Shown: in pieces, positions 1 to 8,376 of the stretch
Layout: each line of letters starts with the position of its first letter
Position numbering within the stretch: the stretch's first letter is position 1
Assembly: GCF_014645895.1 (NCBI RefSeq)
Contig: NZ_BMMP01000002.1
Span: forward strand, 186,001-250,000
Reading direction: 5' to 3'
Length of the DNA stretch: 64,000 nt
DNA from: Streptomyces daqingensis
Lineage (GTDB): Bacteria; Actinomycetota; Actinomycetes; Streptomycetales; Streptomycetaceae
The notes under the pieces: generated by a model
Seen by the model: the letters and a program-made list of their open reading frames with translations, nothing else
Told to the model about the DNA's origin: nothing
The model's database searches: none
Translations under genes and position numbers: made by a program

Positions 1-418
1 GGTCGAAGTGCGCCTCCATGGCGCGGTAGCGGGGGTCCTCCACGACGCGCGGCGGGCTCAGGTACGGGTCGAGGCCGCGGCCGTACAGGACGGCGCCGGT
101 CTCCCCGACGCGCTTGCGCAGCATGGTCAGGTCGGCGGCCGTGGTCGCGATGCATTCGGAGAGGGTCTCGCCGGGAGGCGAGCTGATCTCGAGCTGTCCG
201 CCGGGCTCCCGGGTGAGCCTGCTTCCACCGGGGAGACCGCGGGTCCACAGCGGCGCGAGCGCCTCCTCCATCCGTTCGGGCGGCACGCCGCGCCCCGGGG
301 CGGAGCGGTCCCGGACGAGCCATTCCAGTTCCACCCCGACCCGGCGGGGCGGACCCGTCTTGAAGCAGATGCCGCCCACGTACGCGGCCGCCTCGTCCTC
401 GTTCAGCACGGCATCCAT
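1..418 (-). CDS. egtA: Glutamate--cysteine ligase EgtA, N-terminal part (cut by window edge)
   Basis: The 139 visible residues match the start of the ergothioneine-pathway gamma-glutamylcysteine ligase, which joins glutamate and cysteine using ATP. Signatures are RVGVELEWLV near residue 27, EPGGQLEIS near residue 72 and DPRYRAMEAHFD at the window edge, in the order and spacing of GCS2/EgtA enzymes. The ATG at 418 has GGGAGG about ten bases upstream. The frame stays open further, and a GTG at 574 preceded by AGGAG is an alternative start that would add 52 residues, partly arginine-rich and unlike the family. The rest of the gene, and presumably egtB, egtC and egtD, lie to the left outside the window. 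Confidence 0.88.
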   Translation of the reverse strand, partial: MDAVLNEDEAAAYVGGICFKTGPPRRVGVELEWLVRDRSAPGRGVPPERMEEALAPLWTRGLPGGSRLTREPGGQLEISSPPGETLSECIATTAADLTMLRKRVGETGAVLYGRGLDPYLSPPRVVEDPRYRAMEAHFD

Positions 419-661
419 GGCTTGCGCCGCCTCCCGTCCACGTCCGGAGGGCCTCCGGGACCGCCCGGCCCTGAGAATTCCGAGACTGCTGCCCTCAGCG
501 GCGGTCCGCAAGACGGCGGCGTCGGCCAGGGTGAAGGTGCTGCCCGTGCCGGCCCCGGAGGCGGCGTCCAGCACCGCCCGCCCACTCCTGTGCCCGTATG
601 TCCGCCGGGCATGCCCTCCGGTTTCCGTTTGCACCGCCCGTACCGGTCAACTCGTCGCGGG

Positions 662-1579
662 GTGAGGGACATCGAGATCAGCAGACCCGGGAAGGTGCTC
701 TTCCCGGACGACGGAATCACCAAGAGCGACCTGGCGCGCTACTACCGCCGCGTAGCCACCCGGGCCGTCCCGCGCCTACGGGGACGCCCGCTGATGATGG
801 AGCGTCACCCGGACGGCATCGGCGGCAAGCCGCTCATGCAGAAGAACGCCCCCGACTACTTCCCCGACTGGGTGCACACCGCCGAAATGTCCAAGGAGGG
901 CGGGACGGTCCGGCACGTCGTCTGCGACAACGCCGACACCCTCGTCTACCTCGCCGGGCAGGCGTCCGTCACGCAGCACCGCTGGCTGTCCAAGGCGGAC
1001 CGGCCCCGCAATCCGGACCTGCTCGTCTTCGACCTGGACCCCAGCGGCGGCGCGGACTTCGAAGACGTGCGGTGGGCCGCGTCCTGCGTGGGCGGCCTGC
1101 TGGAGGAGGTCGACCTGCCCACGCGGCTGATGACGACGGGCTCGCGCGGCCTGCACGTGGTCGCGGCTCTCGACCGCCGCGCGGACTTCGACACGGTGCG
1201 CGACTTCGCCCGCCGCGTCTCCCGGGTCCTCGTCGCCCGCCATCCGGACCGCCTCACGGACGAGGCCCGCAAGGCCGCCCGCGGCGACCGCATCTACCTC
1301 GACATCCAGCGCAACGCCTACGCCCAGACGGCGGTCGCCCCGTACGCGGTGCGCGCCCGCCCGGGCGGCCCGGTCGCCATGCCCGTCAGCTGGTCGGAGC
1401 TGAACGATTCGGACCTCGCGCCGGACCGGTGGAAGCTCGCCGACATGGAGGCGCTCGAGAAGCGGCTGCGCGGCGAGGATCCGTGGTCGGAGGGCACCGT
1501 ACGCGGCCGGTCCGTGCGGGCGGCGGACCGCAGGCTCTCCGTCCGGGCCCCCGAACTGCGGGACGAGCGGGGCCGGTAG
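662..1579 (+). CDS. ligD: LigD-type NHEJ polymerase (primase-polymerase domain) protein
   Basis: This 305-residue protein consists only of the archaeo-eukaryotic primase/polymerase domain found in LigD, which fills gaps and adds nucleotides during non-homologous end joining of double-strand breaks. It starts with the family pattern SRPGKVLFPDDGITK. The metal-binding pair lies in VFDLDPS near residue 123, and the catalytic histidine in SRGLHVV near residue 163. Ligase and nuclease domains are absent, as is usual for split Streptomyces LigD genes. The GTG at 662 was chosen because family homology begins there, although its ribosome-binding site is weak and the frame is open upstream. It is divergent from egtA. 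No ku gene is in view. Confidence 0.9.
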   Translation: MRDIEISRPGKVLFPDDGITKSDLARYYRRVATRAVPRLRGRPLMMERHPDGIGGKPLMQKNAPDYFPDWVHTAEMSKEGGTVRHVVCDNADTLVYLAGQASVTQHRWLSKADRPRNPDLLVFDLDPSGGADFEDVRWAASCVGGLLEEVDLPTRLMTTGSRGLHVVAALDRRADFDTVRDFARRVSRVLVARHPDRLTDEARKAARGDRIYLDIQRNAYAQTAVAPYAVRARPGGPVAMPVSWSELNDSDLAPDRWKLADMEALEKRLRGEDPWSEGTVRGRSVRAADRRLSVRAPELRDERGR

Positions 1580-1618
1580 CCCGCTGGGGGCCGCACGCCC
1601 GCCGGCCGCAGCCGCGGC

Positions 1619-3082
1619 TCATCCCCGGTACTCCTCCAGCAGCCGCAGCCACACCTCGCTCATGGTCGGGTAGGAGGGAACCGCGTGCCACAGCCGCTCC
1701 AGCGGCACCTCGCCCGCCACGGCGACCGTCGCCGAGTGCAGCAGCTCCCCGACTCCGGGGCCCACGAACGTGACGCCGGCGACGACCTCCCGGTCCAGGT
1801 CGACGACCATCCGGGCCCGCCCCCGGTAGCCGTCCGCGTAGAGCGACGCCCCGGCGACCTCTCCCAGCTCCACGTCGACGGCCCGCACCCGCAGTCCGCG
1901 CCGCTCGGCCTCATCCACCGTCAGCCCGACGGAGGTGGCCTCCGGATCGCAGAAGACGACCTGCGGAACCGCGTCGTGGTCCGCCGTCGCGGAGTGCGCC
2001 CCCCACCGGTCCGTCTCCAGCAGCGGCACGCCCGCCGCGCGCGCCACGATGGCGGCACCTGCCACCCGCGCCTGGTACTTGCCCTGGTGCGTCAGCAGGG
2101 CGCGGCCGTTGACGTCGCCCACCGCGTAGAGCCAGCCGCCGTGCACGCCGGTGACCCGGAGGGTGTCGTCGACGCTCAGCCAGCTCCCCGGTTCGCAGCC
2201 GACGGTCTCCAGGCCGAAGTCGTCCGTGCGGGGCGCCCGTCCCGTCGCGAAGAGCACCTCGTCGCACTCCAGCCGTCCCCCGCCGGAGAGCGAGAGCGTC
2301 ACGGGCCCGTCGGGGCCCGGCCGGCTCAGCTCCTCCACCGAGACGCCCGTACGCACGGTGACGCCCGCCGCCGTGAGCCCCTCGGCGATCAGCTCGCCCG
2401 CGAACGGCTCCATCCTGGGCAGCAGCCGGTCCCCCCGCACCAGCAGCGTCACCTCGGAGCCGAGGGCCTGCCAGGCGGTGGCCATCTCCACGCCGACCAC
2501 TCCCCCGCCGACGACGGCCAGCCGCCCCGGCACCTCCTTGGCGGAGGTCGCCTCCCGGCTCGTCCAGGGCCTCGCCTCCTCGATGCCCGGGATGCCGGGG
2601 AGGGCGGCGCGGCTGCCCGTGCAGACGGCGACGGCGTGCCGCGCGGTGAGCGTCCGCACCGTGCCGTCGTGGGTCTCGACGGCGATGCGCCGGGGGCCGT
2701 CCAGCCGGGCCCGTCCGCGGAGCAGTTCGAGCCCCGTCGACTCCAGCCAGGCGACCTGTCCCTTGTCCTGCCAGTTGCTGGTGAAACCGTCGCGCCGCTC
2801 CAGGACGGCGACGGCGTCGAGCCCCCCGTCGACCGCCTGGGCGGCGCCCGCGACCCGGCGGGCGTCGGACAGCGCCGCCACAGGCCGGAGCAGCGCCTTG
2901 CTGGGCATGCACGCCCAGTACGAGCATTCGCCGCCGACCAGCTCGTTCTCCACGACGAGAGCGCTGAGCCCGCTCGCGTGCGCACGGTCGGCGACGTTCT
3001 CCCCCACCGGTCCCGCCCCGATCACGATGACGTCGTACTCGTCGGCTTCGGGGCCCCCGGAGGGCACTTCGGAACGGCTCAT
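1619..3082 (-). CDS. FAD-dependent pyridine nucleotide-disulfide oxidoreductase
   Basis: A 487-residue flavoprotein of the dihydrolipoamide dehydrogenase/mercuric reductase class. An FAD-binding GAGPVGENVA motif is near residue 20. The redox-active pair is in GGECSYWACMPSK (two cysteines four residues apart). A second Rossmann motif, VVGGGVVGVEMA, binds NAD(P)H. The C-terminal dimerisation domain carries HAVPSYPTMSE, the His-Glu pair that activates the thiol. The CSYWAC spacer differs from the usual CLNVGC, so the substrate is probably not lipoamide; it is unknown. The ATG at 3082 starts just before homology. The gene is convergent with the LigD gene, 39 bp apart. Confidence 0.9.
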   Translation of the reverse strand: MSRSEVPSGGPEADEYDVIVIGAGPVGENVADRAHASGLSALVVENELVGGECSYWACMPSKALLRPVAALSDARRVAGAAQAVDGGLDAVAVLERRDGFTSNWQDKGQVAWLESTGLELLRGRARLDGPRRIAVETHDGTVRTLTARHAVAVCTGSRAALPGIPGIEEARPWTSREATSAKEVPGRLAVVGGGVVGVEMATAWQALGSEVTLLVRGDRLLPRMEPFAGELIAEGLTAAGVTVRTGVSVEELSRPGPDGPVTLSLSGGGRLECDEVLFATGRAPRTDDFGLETVGCEPGSWLSVDDTLRVTGVHGGWLYAVGDVNGRALLTHQGKYQARVAGAAIVARAAGVPLLETDRWGAHSATADHDAVPQVVFCDPEATSVGLTVDEAERRGLRVRAVDVELGEVAGASLYADGYRGRARMVVDLDREVVAGVTFVGPGVGELLHSATVAVAGEVPLERLWHAVPSYPTMSEVWLRLLEEYRG

Positions 3083-3205
3083 GACGGCCTCCACTGGCTG
3101 GGTCCTGTGCTGTGCCGGGTGCGCTGGGGAAAGGGAGGTAAACGGCGGAAGGCACCGATGGCGGCCGTCCGGGAGCGGCCCCGCCACGGGGCCGCTCCCG
3201 GCCCG

Positions 3206-4105
3206 TCAGCCCGTCGGAGTCGGCACGGTCACGACCGGGCAGTGCGCGTGGTGGAGGACGGCGTGGGCGACCGGCCCGAGCTGCAGTCCGAGGCGGCGGC
3301 GCGTGCTGCGGTGCACCGCGACGATCATCACGTCCGCCGTGCGGCTCGCCTCGATCAGAGTGGCCGGCGGGCTCCCGCCCTTCTCGTCCGCACTCACCGA
3401 GACACCGGGGTGCTCGCCACTGAGCCGGTGCACCGCTCCCCGCACCAGCTCCGAGGCGGCCTCGCGCGCCTGCTCGGCCTCCCGCGGAGGCAGTTGGAGC
3501 CTGCCGGGCATACGGGGCAGGCTCCAGGCGTGCAGGACGCGCAGCGACGCCCCGCGGCGTGCCGCCTCCTCGAATCCGAAGCGCACCGCGGGCTCGTCCG
3601 CCTCCGAATTCAGCCCGACGAGCACGCTGCCCCGTTCGGCGGTCTCCTTCTCGCGGCTGTCGCCGACGACCAGCAGCGGCCCCTGGGCGTGCACGGCGAC
3701 CCGCAGGCTGACGGAGCCGACGAGCAGCCCGGAGAACCCGCCGTGCCCGCGGGTTCCGACGACGGTCAGCGCCGCGGTGCGGCTCGACGCCACCAGGGCG
3801 TCGGCGGGAAGCGACTCCGTGTGGATCCTCGGGATGGTGCGCAGTCCCGGCACGCGCTGCTGGGCCCGCTGGCCCGCGTCGTCCAGCACGACGGCGGCGG
3901 CCACGCGGATGCGGTCGAGGTCGCTCTCCGTCACCGGGACGCGGGAGCGCCTGGGCCACGACGCCGAATAGAGCATCTCCAGGGCGGCGCCGCGCCTGTC
4001 CGCCTCCTCTGCCGCCATGTCGAGTGCGCGAAGGGAAGGTTCTGATCCGTCGACGCCGACGACCACGCGGGCCTCGTCGGCTGGGGCTGTGGAGCGGTCA
4101 CTCAT
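3206..4105 (-). CDS. Tandem universal stress protein (two Usp domains)
   Basis: A 299-residue cytoplasmic protein with two UspA folds. Domain 1 (residues 13-147) begins VVVGVDGSEPS and keeps the ATP-binding signature G-x2-G-x9-G-S in GTRGHGGFSGLLVGS. Domain 2 (about 158-295) begins VLVGLNSEAD, and its loop VHRSTRRRLGLQLG is degenerate, so probably only the first domain binds ATP. Tandem Usp proteins in actinobacteria commonly respond to dormancy or hypoxia; that role is inferred. It ends 123 bp before the oxidoreductase start, in the same direction, and could be co-transcribed with it as a stress pair. It is divergent from the TetR gene. Confidence 0.93.
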   Translation of the reverse strand: MSDRSTAPADEARVVVGVDGSEPSLRALDMAAEEADRRGAALEMLYSASWPRRSRVPVTESDLDRIRVAAAVVLDDAGQRAQQRVPGLRTIPRIHTESLPADALVASSRTAALTVVGTRGHGGFSGLLVGSVSLRVAVHAQGPLLVVGDSREKETAERGSVLVGLNSEADEPAVRFGFEEAARRGASLRVLHAWSLPRMPGRLQLPPREAEQAREAASELVRGAVHRLSGEHPGVSVSADEKGGSPPATLIEASRTADVMIVAVHRSTRRRLGLQLGPVAHAVLHHAHCPVVTVPTPTG

Positions 4106-4318
4106 CTGGGGGTTCTCCCTCGGCTCGCTCGTCCGTACGTCCCAGTGTGCGCGATATGCCGGTGACTCAGGTCCTCAACGGGCAAACGCGGGAACGCGGT
4201 TGAAATCGACCCTCCTCGCGCCCGCCGCGCGGGACTCCGGGGCGCCCCCTCGATGACCCTGCCGGCTCGGACGCGAGCTGCTCGCGCATCGGCCCCGCCC
4301 CGGCCGCCCATCGATCGC

Positions 4319-4352
4319 AACCCGGTTAATAGTTTGACCCGGTTGTATTTTC
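4319..4352 (+). promoter_or_regulatory. Probable TetR operator: direct repeat ACCCGGTT within an AT-rich promoter
   Basis: ACCCGGTT occurs at 4320-4327 and again at 4337-4344, 17 bp apart, in a locally AT-rich stretch 17-50 bp before the TetR start. A possible -10 element (TATTTT, 4346-4351) lies beside the second copy. The position suits autoregulation and possibly control of the divergent usp gene. Binding is inferred. Confidence 0.5.
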
Positions 4353-4368
4353 TCGCCATGTTCCCCTC

Positions 4369-5025
4369 ATGGCCGAACCACAGGGTCTGCGCGCCCGCAA
4401 GAAGCAGCGCACGCTCCAGACGATCTCCGACACCGCCGTCACGCTCTTCCTCGAGCGCGGCTTCGAGAAGGTCTCCGTCTCGGAGATCGCGGAGCGGGCG
4501 GAGGTCTCCAAGCCCACGCTCTTCCGCTACTTCCCCTCCAAGGAGGACATGGCGCTCCACCGAATCGGCGACCACGAGGACGAGGCCGCCCGTGTCGTAC
4601 GGGCCCGCGGCGCCGGGGAGCCGCCGCTCGGCGCGCTGCGCCGGAACTTTCTGCGCGGCCTGGAGGCCCGTGACCCCGTGACGGGCCTCTGCGACCACGA
4701 GCAGGTCCTCGCCTTCCTCCGTCTGCTGCACGGGACTCCGAGCCTCGTGGCGCGGATGCACGCCTACACGGGCCGCGCCGAGGACGCGCTGGCCCGGGCG
4801 CTCCTCGAAGCACACCCGGCGGACAGCGCGTCGGACGGCGAACTGGCCGACGTCTCCGCGCGGCTGGCCGCCGGTCAGATCGTGACGGTGCAGCGCGTCC
4901 TCGCCCTGGACAACTGGCAGCGCATCGACGGCGGAGCGTCCGCGGACAAGGTGAGCGGGCACGCGACGGCGGCGGCGGAGCACGCCTTCGGCATGCTGAG
5001 CACGGGGCTGCGCCGGTGGGCGTGA
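4369..5025 (+). CDS. TetR-family transcriptional regulator
   Basis: 218 residues. An N-terminal TetR helix-turn-helix spans residues 10-60 (LFLERGFEKVSVSEIAERAE, then SKPTLFRYFPSKED). The C-terminal ligand-binding domain is divergent, ending in GLRRWA, and its effector cannot be guessed. No Shine-Dalgarno sequence precedes the ATG, so the mRNA may have a very short leader. The divergent neighbour is the universal stress gene. No transporter or enzyme of the usual TetR target kind is adjacent, so self-control or regulation of usp is the simplest inference. Confidence 0.92.
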   Translation: MAEPQGLRARKKQRTLQTISDTAVTLFLERGFEKVSVSEIAERAEVSKPTLFRYFPSKEDMALHRIGDHEDEAARVVRARGAGEPPLGALRRNFLRGLEARDPVTGLCDHEQVLAFLRLLHGTPSLVARMHAYTGRAEDALARALLEAHPADSASDGELADVSARLAAGQIVTVQRVLALDNWQRIDGGASADKVSGHATAAAEHAFGMLSTGLRRWA

Positions 5026-5092
5026 CCCCGGCGGCTCAAGCCGCTCCCCTGACAGGACGCCGGAAGACGGCGGGCATCACCCCCTCCCCTCC

Positions 5093-5440
5093 GGGGAGTC
5101 GGCGGCCGAGCGCGCCTACGCCGCGGAATGCCGCGCCGCGATGAGAAGCACGGTCGCCACCGACCGGGACCGGGTGCGGGACGGAGCAGGCGTGCTGGAC
5201 GAGAAGAGGCTCTCCGGGGGCGGCACGAGCGCCGAGGCGCTGGACCGCGAACTACGCAGTCGGGCCAAGGAGTTGAGCGAGGAAGCCGAGGGACCGCTCT
5301 TCGTCGGCCGACTCGGCTACGCGGACGGCGAGGAAGCCGGCGGACCGTGGAGGCGGAGACACGGGGAACGCACCAGCTCTACACAGCGCTGACAAGGGCG
5401 GTCGCACGGCTCGACGTGATCCGCCGGCATCCGCTCCCCG
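5093..5440 (+). pseudogene. Remnant of a HelD-like UvrD-type helicase, internally deleted
   Basis: Two fragments of one large gene are fused. Bases 5093-5340 (frame of 5141) read ERAYAAECRAAM then RSRAKELSEEAEGPLFVGRL, which resembles the N-terminus of actinobacterial HelD/HelR RNA-polymerase-recycling ATPases. In another frame, 5347-5440 reads THQLYTALTRAVARLDV, the extreme C-terminal helicase motif VI region of the same family. The roughly 600 residues between, including both ATPase cores, are missing, and the frame shifts at the junction. No convincing start precedes it. Family assignment rests on remembered motif similarity. Confidence 0.6.
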
Positions 5441-5522
5441 GCCCCCCTCACGGGCTGGCACAGCCCCGTTCACGGGCCGGTCCGTTCCGTCGCGGGTACG
5501 GGTACGGGCGCCCGGCGGGGTT

Positions 5523-5810
5523 TCAGCCGGCGCGGCGCTGGGCGGCGGCTCCCCGGTGCGAGTTGCGCGCGACCTCCCGCAGCCATGCGGGCCGGTCGGC
5601 GATCTCCAGCAGCAACAGCAGACGCGTCAACGGGTCGTCCCAGTCGCACTGTTCGAGTTCGGCGATCGCTGCGTCTTCGTCAACCGGCGTGGCAGTAGCG
5701 GGTCGTTGGCATCCGTATGAGGTCACCGGCACTCCAGGGTGAGGGACAGATGAGCCGAACTCGCTTGTCACCACGGCACGTTCGGGGCTCAGGACCGCTG
5801 TGACGGCCAT
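5523..5810 (-). CDS. Small acidic hypothetical protein (95 aa)
   Basis: The frame encodes 95 residues from an ATG at 5810. The first 45 are low in predicted structure. The second half contains an acidic helix (EDAAIAELEQCDWDDPLTR) followed by LLLLLEIADRPAWLREVAR, a leucine-rich helix that looks like a genuine folded element. It is divergent from the DUF397 gene and starts right at a palindromic cluster (5818-5859), as expected of a regulated gene. I do not recognise a named family. Its place beside XRE/DUF397 genes suggests an accessory regulatory role, which is only inference. Confidence 0.5.
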   Translation of the reverse strand: MAVTAVLSPERAVVTSEFGSSVPHPGVPVTSYGCQRPATATPVDEDAAIAELEQCDWDDPLTRLLLLLEIADRPAWLREVARNSHRGAAAQRRAG

Positions 5811-5817
5811 TCTTGTC

Positions 5818-5859
5818 CATCTGTACTTACCCCTGCAAGTACATCTGCAATTACAGATG
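5818..5859. promoter_or_regulatory. Interlocking inverted repeats between divergent genes
   Basis: Two palindromes overlap: TGTACTT (5822-5828) with AAGTACA (5837-5843), and CATCTG (5842-5847) with CAGATG (5854-5859). A further CATCTG lies at 5818-5823. The region is far more AT-rich than its surroundings and sits between the small ORF (start 5810, leftward) and the DUF397 gene (start 5938, rightward). It is a good candidate operator for the neighbouring XRE regulator or a GntR-like protein. Confidence 0.55.
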
Positions 5860-5937
5860 CAAGAACGCCCTGCTGTGAGACAGTGCTGCCCGGCACCCCG
5901 GAACAGGCGCGTGACGCCGCGCGACAGAGAGGTACTC

Positions 5938-6174
5938 ATGCACACGGACAACGGCATCCAGGCCAGTCGGCTGGACGTCACCTGGCGGAAGAGCGGCCGG
6001 AGCAACCCGAACGGCAACTGCGTCGAGGTCGCGAACCTCCCGGACGGCGGCGTGGCCGTACGCAACTCGCGGCATCCGTCCGGCCCCGCGCTGATCTACA
6101 CACAGGCCGAGATGGCCGCGTTCGTACAGGGAGCCAAGGACGGCGACTTCGACGACCTGCTGCCCGGGGCGTAA
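5938..6174 (+). CDS. DUF397 protein (WhiJ-partner type)
   Basis: 78 residues with the DUF397 pattern: TWRKSGRSNPNGNCVEVA, then VAVRNSRHPSGPALIYTQAE and a final VQGAKDGDFDDLL. DUF397 proteins are small partners of DUF5753 XRE regulators in Streptomyces; the whiJ-associated SCO4542 is the known example. GAGAGG lies seven bases before the ATG at 5938. The XRE gene follows 202 bp downstream on the same strand, the reverse of the order in the second pair at 9180-10291. Confidence 0.93.
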   Translation: MHTDNGIQASRLDVTWRKSGRSNPNGNCVEVANLPDGGVAVRNSRHPSGPALIYTQAEMAAFVQGAKDGDFDDLLPGA

Positions 6175-6376
6175 CGACGCCGCGGGTGCCGGCAGCCGCA
6201 ACACCCGCGGCCTGCGGCAGCGGAAGGCGCCCGGCACCGGAACCGGGCCGGTACGGGGGCCGGCCCGCCTGTGGCACATGGCAGGGGTATGTGCAACGAG
6301 CATGACTGTACGGCCAGTTCACGGAGTGGGACACTGGGCGCCCGACTCGTCACTCACGGGAGCAAGGACAGACCTG

Positions 6377-7294
6377 ATGCCAGCTCAGCAGGAAGACGAT
6401 TCGTCAGTGAGGCGGATCCTCGACCACCCCCGCGGTGGACCGACGATTCTGCGCATCGTGCTCGGAACGCAGCTCCGCCGGCTCCGTGAGCAGCGCGGCA
6501 TCACCCGTGAGGCCGCCGGCGACGCCATCCGCGGCTCGCACGCGAAGATCAGCCGGCTTGAGCTGGGCCGGGTCGGATGCAAGGAGCGGGACGTCGCCGA
6601 CCTGCTGTCGCTGTACGGGGTCACCGGCGAGCAGGAGCGCGAGGAGTACCTGGCGCTGGCGCGTCAGGCCGGCACCCCGGGCTGGTGGCAGAAGTACAGC
6701 GACGTGATGTCGCCGTGGTTCGACAGGCTGATCGGCCTGGAGGAAGCGGCGTCCGTGATCCGCATGTACGAGGTGCAGTTCATCCCGGGCCTGCTCCAGA
6801 CGGAGGACTACGCCCGCGCTGTGATGCGCCTGGGCCATCCGCGCGCCTCGACGGAGGAGATCGAACGCCGCGTGCGGCTGCGGTCCGCCCGGCAGGCGAT
6901 CCTCACCAGGCCGCACAGCCCCAAATTGTGGGCGGTCGTGGACGAGGCGGCGCTGCAGCGTCCGCTGGGTGGTCCCGCGGTGATGCGGGAGCAGATCAAG
7001 CGGCTGCTCTGGGCGGCCGAGCAGCCCAACATCACACTGCAGATCGCGCCGTTCGCCATCGGGGGTCTCGCCGCCGCCGGCGGACCGGTGACGATACTCC
7101 GCTTCCAGGAGCCGGATCTGCCCGACATCGTCTACCTGGAACAGCTCACGTCTTCCCTTTACTTGGAGAAGCGCGAAGAGGTCGAGAACTACATGGTGGT
7201 CATGGACCGCCTCTGCGCGACGGCCGAACCTCCCGCCATGACGGTCGAGTTCCTCGAGCGCCTGCTGAGCAGGCACGAGAGGGACAGCCGCTGA
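6377..7294 (+). CDS. XRE-family regulator with DUF5753 domain
   Basis: 305 residues. An N-terminal XRE helix-turn-helix spans about residues 20-75 (QLRRLREQRGITREAAG, then HAKISRLELGR). The DUF5753 domain fills the rest, with its hallmark segments WWQKYSDVMSPWF, FIPGLLQTEDYARAV and LPDIVYLEQLTSSLYLEK. AAGGAC precedes the ATG at 6377; longer frames lack a ribosome-binding site. Members such as WhiJ act in Streptomyces differentiation and are modulated by DUF397 partners. That function is inferred here from family and neighbours. Confidence 0.93.
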   Translation: MPAQQEDDSSVRRILDHPRGGPTILRIVLGTQLRRLREQRGITREAAGDAIRGSHAKISRLELGRVGCKERDVADLLSLYGVTGEQEREEYLALARQAGTPGWWQKYSDVMSPWFDRLIGLEEAASVIRMYEVQFIPGLLQTEDYARAVMRLGHPRASTEEIERRVRLRSARQAILTRPHSPKLWAVVDEAALQRPLGGPAVMREQIKRLLWAAEQPNITLQIAPFAIGGLAAAGGPVTILRFQEPDLPDIVYLEQLTSSLYLEKREEVENYMVVMDRLCATAEPPAMTVEFLERLLSRHERDSR

Positions 7295-7358
7295 CGCAGC
7301 GCCGCCGCCCGGACCGCCGCACGCGTACAGCGGCCCCGGGCACCCGCGGCGCAGAGCA

Positions 7359-7410
7359 CCGGCCGGCCCCCGAGGAGAGCCGGCCGGCGGCCCGGGCCCG
7401 TACCCGGGCC
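7359..7410. terminator. Bidirectional double-hairpin terminator
   Basis: Two perfect stems lie between convergent genes: CCGGCCGGC (7359-7367) with GCCGGCCGG (7379-7387), and GGCCCGGG (7389-7396) with CCCGGGCC (7403-7410). There is no T tract, which is common for Streptomyces terminators. Confidence 0.7.
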
Positions 7411-7437
7411 CGAAGGATCCGGGCATGCGCGCCGCGG

Positions 7438-8253
7438 TCAGGGCACGCGGGCGACGCCCCCGAACTCGTACCACTCGTCGGTCGCCTGCTTCGGCCCGAG
7501 GTCGGAGTCCGGCCGCCAGTCGTTGATCTCGCCCAGGCCCGGCTCCAGCACCTCCAGCCCGTCGAAGTAGCGCTCGACCTCGTGCGCCTGACGCACCCGG
7601 CCCCACCGGTCGCCGGTGGTCTCCGCCATGAAGTCGGTGACGAAGTCCCGGGTGGCCTTGTCCTCGCTCACGAGCTGGTTGATCACCAGGAAGCTGCCGG
7701 AGGGCAACTTGTCGATGACGCGGCGCAGCACGCCGGCCGGGTCGGAGGAGTCGGGGATGCAGTGCATGACCGAGACGAAGAGGGCCCCCACCGGCTGCGA
7801 GAGGTCGATGAGGCGTTTCACGTCGGGGTTGTCGAAGACGGCGTCCGTGTCCCGCAGGTCCGCCTGGATGACCGTGGTCCTCTCGTCCTCCTGGAGCAGC
7901 GCACGGCCGTGGGCGAGCACGATGGGGTCGTTGTCGACGTACACCGCGTGGGCAGTGGGGTCGACGCGCTGCGCGACCTGGTGGACGTTGTCCTGCGTGG
8001 GCAGGCCTGAGCCGTGGTCGAGGAACTGGCGCACGCCGTACTCCTGGGCCAGCACGCGGACGGCCCGCTGCAGGAATCTGCGGTTGTTGACGGCCAGCGG
8101 CCTCGTGCTCGGCACGACCTTGTCGAGCTGGGCCACGGCCTGCCGGTCCACCTCGTAGTTGTCCTTGCCGCCGAGGTAGTAGTCGTACATCCGCGCCACA
8201 CTGGGGGTGTTGACGTCTACTCCCCGCCCCGCTGCGGCTTCCTCTTCGCGCAT
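7438..8253 (-). CDS. SAM-dependent methyltransferase-like protein, DUF574 family
   Basis: 271 residues with the family signatures VARMYDYYLGGKDNYEVDR near the N-terminus, QFLDHGSGLPTQDNVHQVAQ (SAM-binding motif I, aspartate and GxG present) and AVYVDNDPIVLAHGRALL (motif II). DUF574 (Methyltransf_19) is expanded in Streptomyces, and the substrate is unknown. The ATG at 8253 follows GGTGAGG. It lies convergent to the first XRE regulator and downstream, in direction, of the RsbW-like ATPase, so it belongs to the regulatory island. Its upstream region contains the 17-bp minisatellite. Confidence 0.93.
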   Translation of the reverse strand: MREEEAAAGRGVDVNTPSVARMYDYYLGGKDNYEVDRQAVAQLDKVVPSTRPLAVNNRRFLQRAVRVLAQEYGVRQFLDHGSGLPTQDNVHQVAQRVDPTAHAVYVDNDPIVLAHGRALLQEDERTTVIQADLRDTDAVFDNPDVKRLIDLSQPVGALFVSVMHCIPDSSDPAGVLRRVIDKLPSGSFLVINQLVSEDKATRDFVTDFMAETTGDRWGRVRQAHEVERYFDGLEVLEPGLGEINDWRPDSDLGPKQATDEWYEFGGVARVP

Positions 8254-8376
8254 GCGTGCCTCACCGTTCCCGCTGCGCACGCGTCCCGTAGCGTGCACGT
8301 CTCGTTACGGCGAAGCATCGCACGGTGACGACACGCGGATTGCCCCAACTTCCCAGTAGGGAAAGGAATTTCGCAA

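Noticed and set aside
1685..4045. Open frame of 786 codons on the + strand
   Set aside because: It is antisense to the oxidoreductase and stress-protein genes, rich in Arg/Pro/Gly, with no family motif. Long shadow frames are expected at this GC content.
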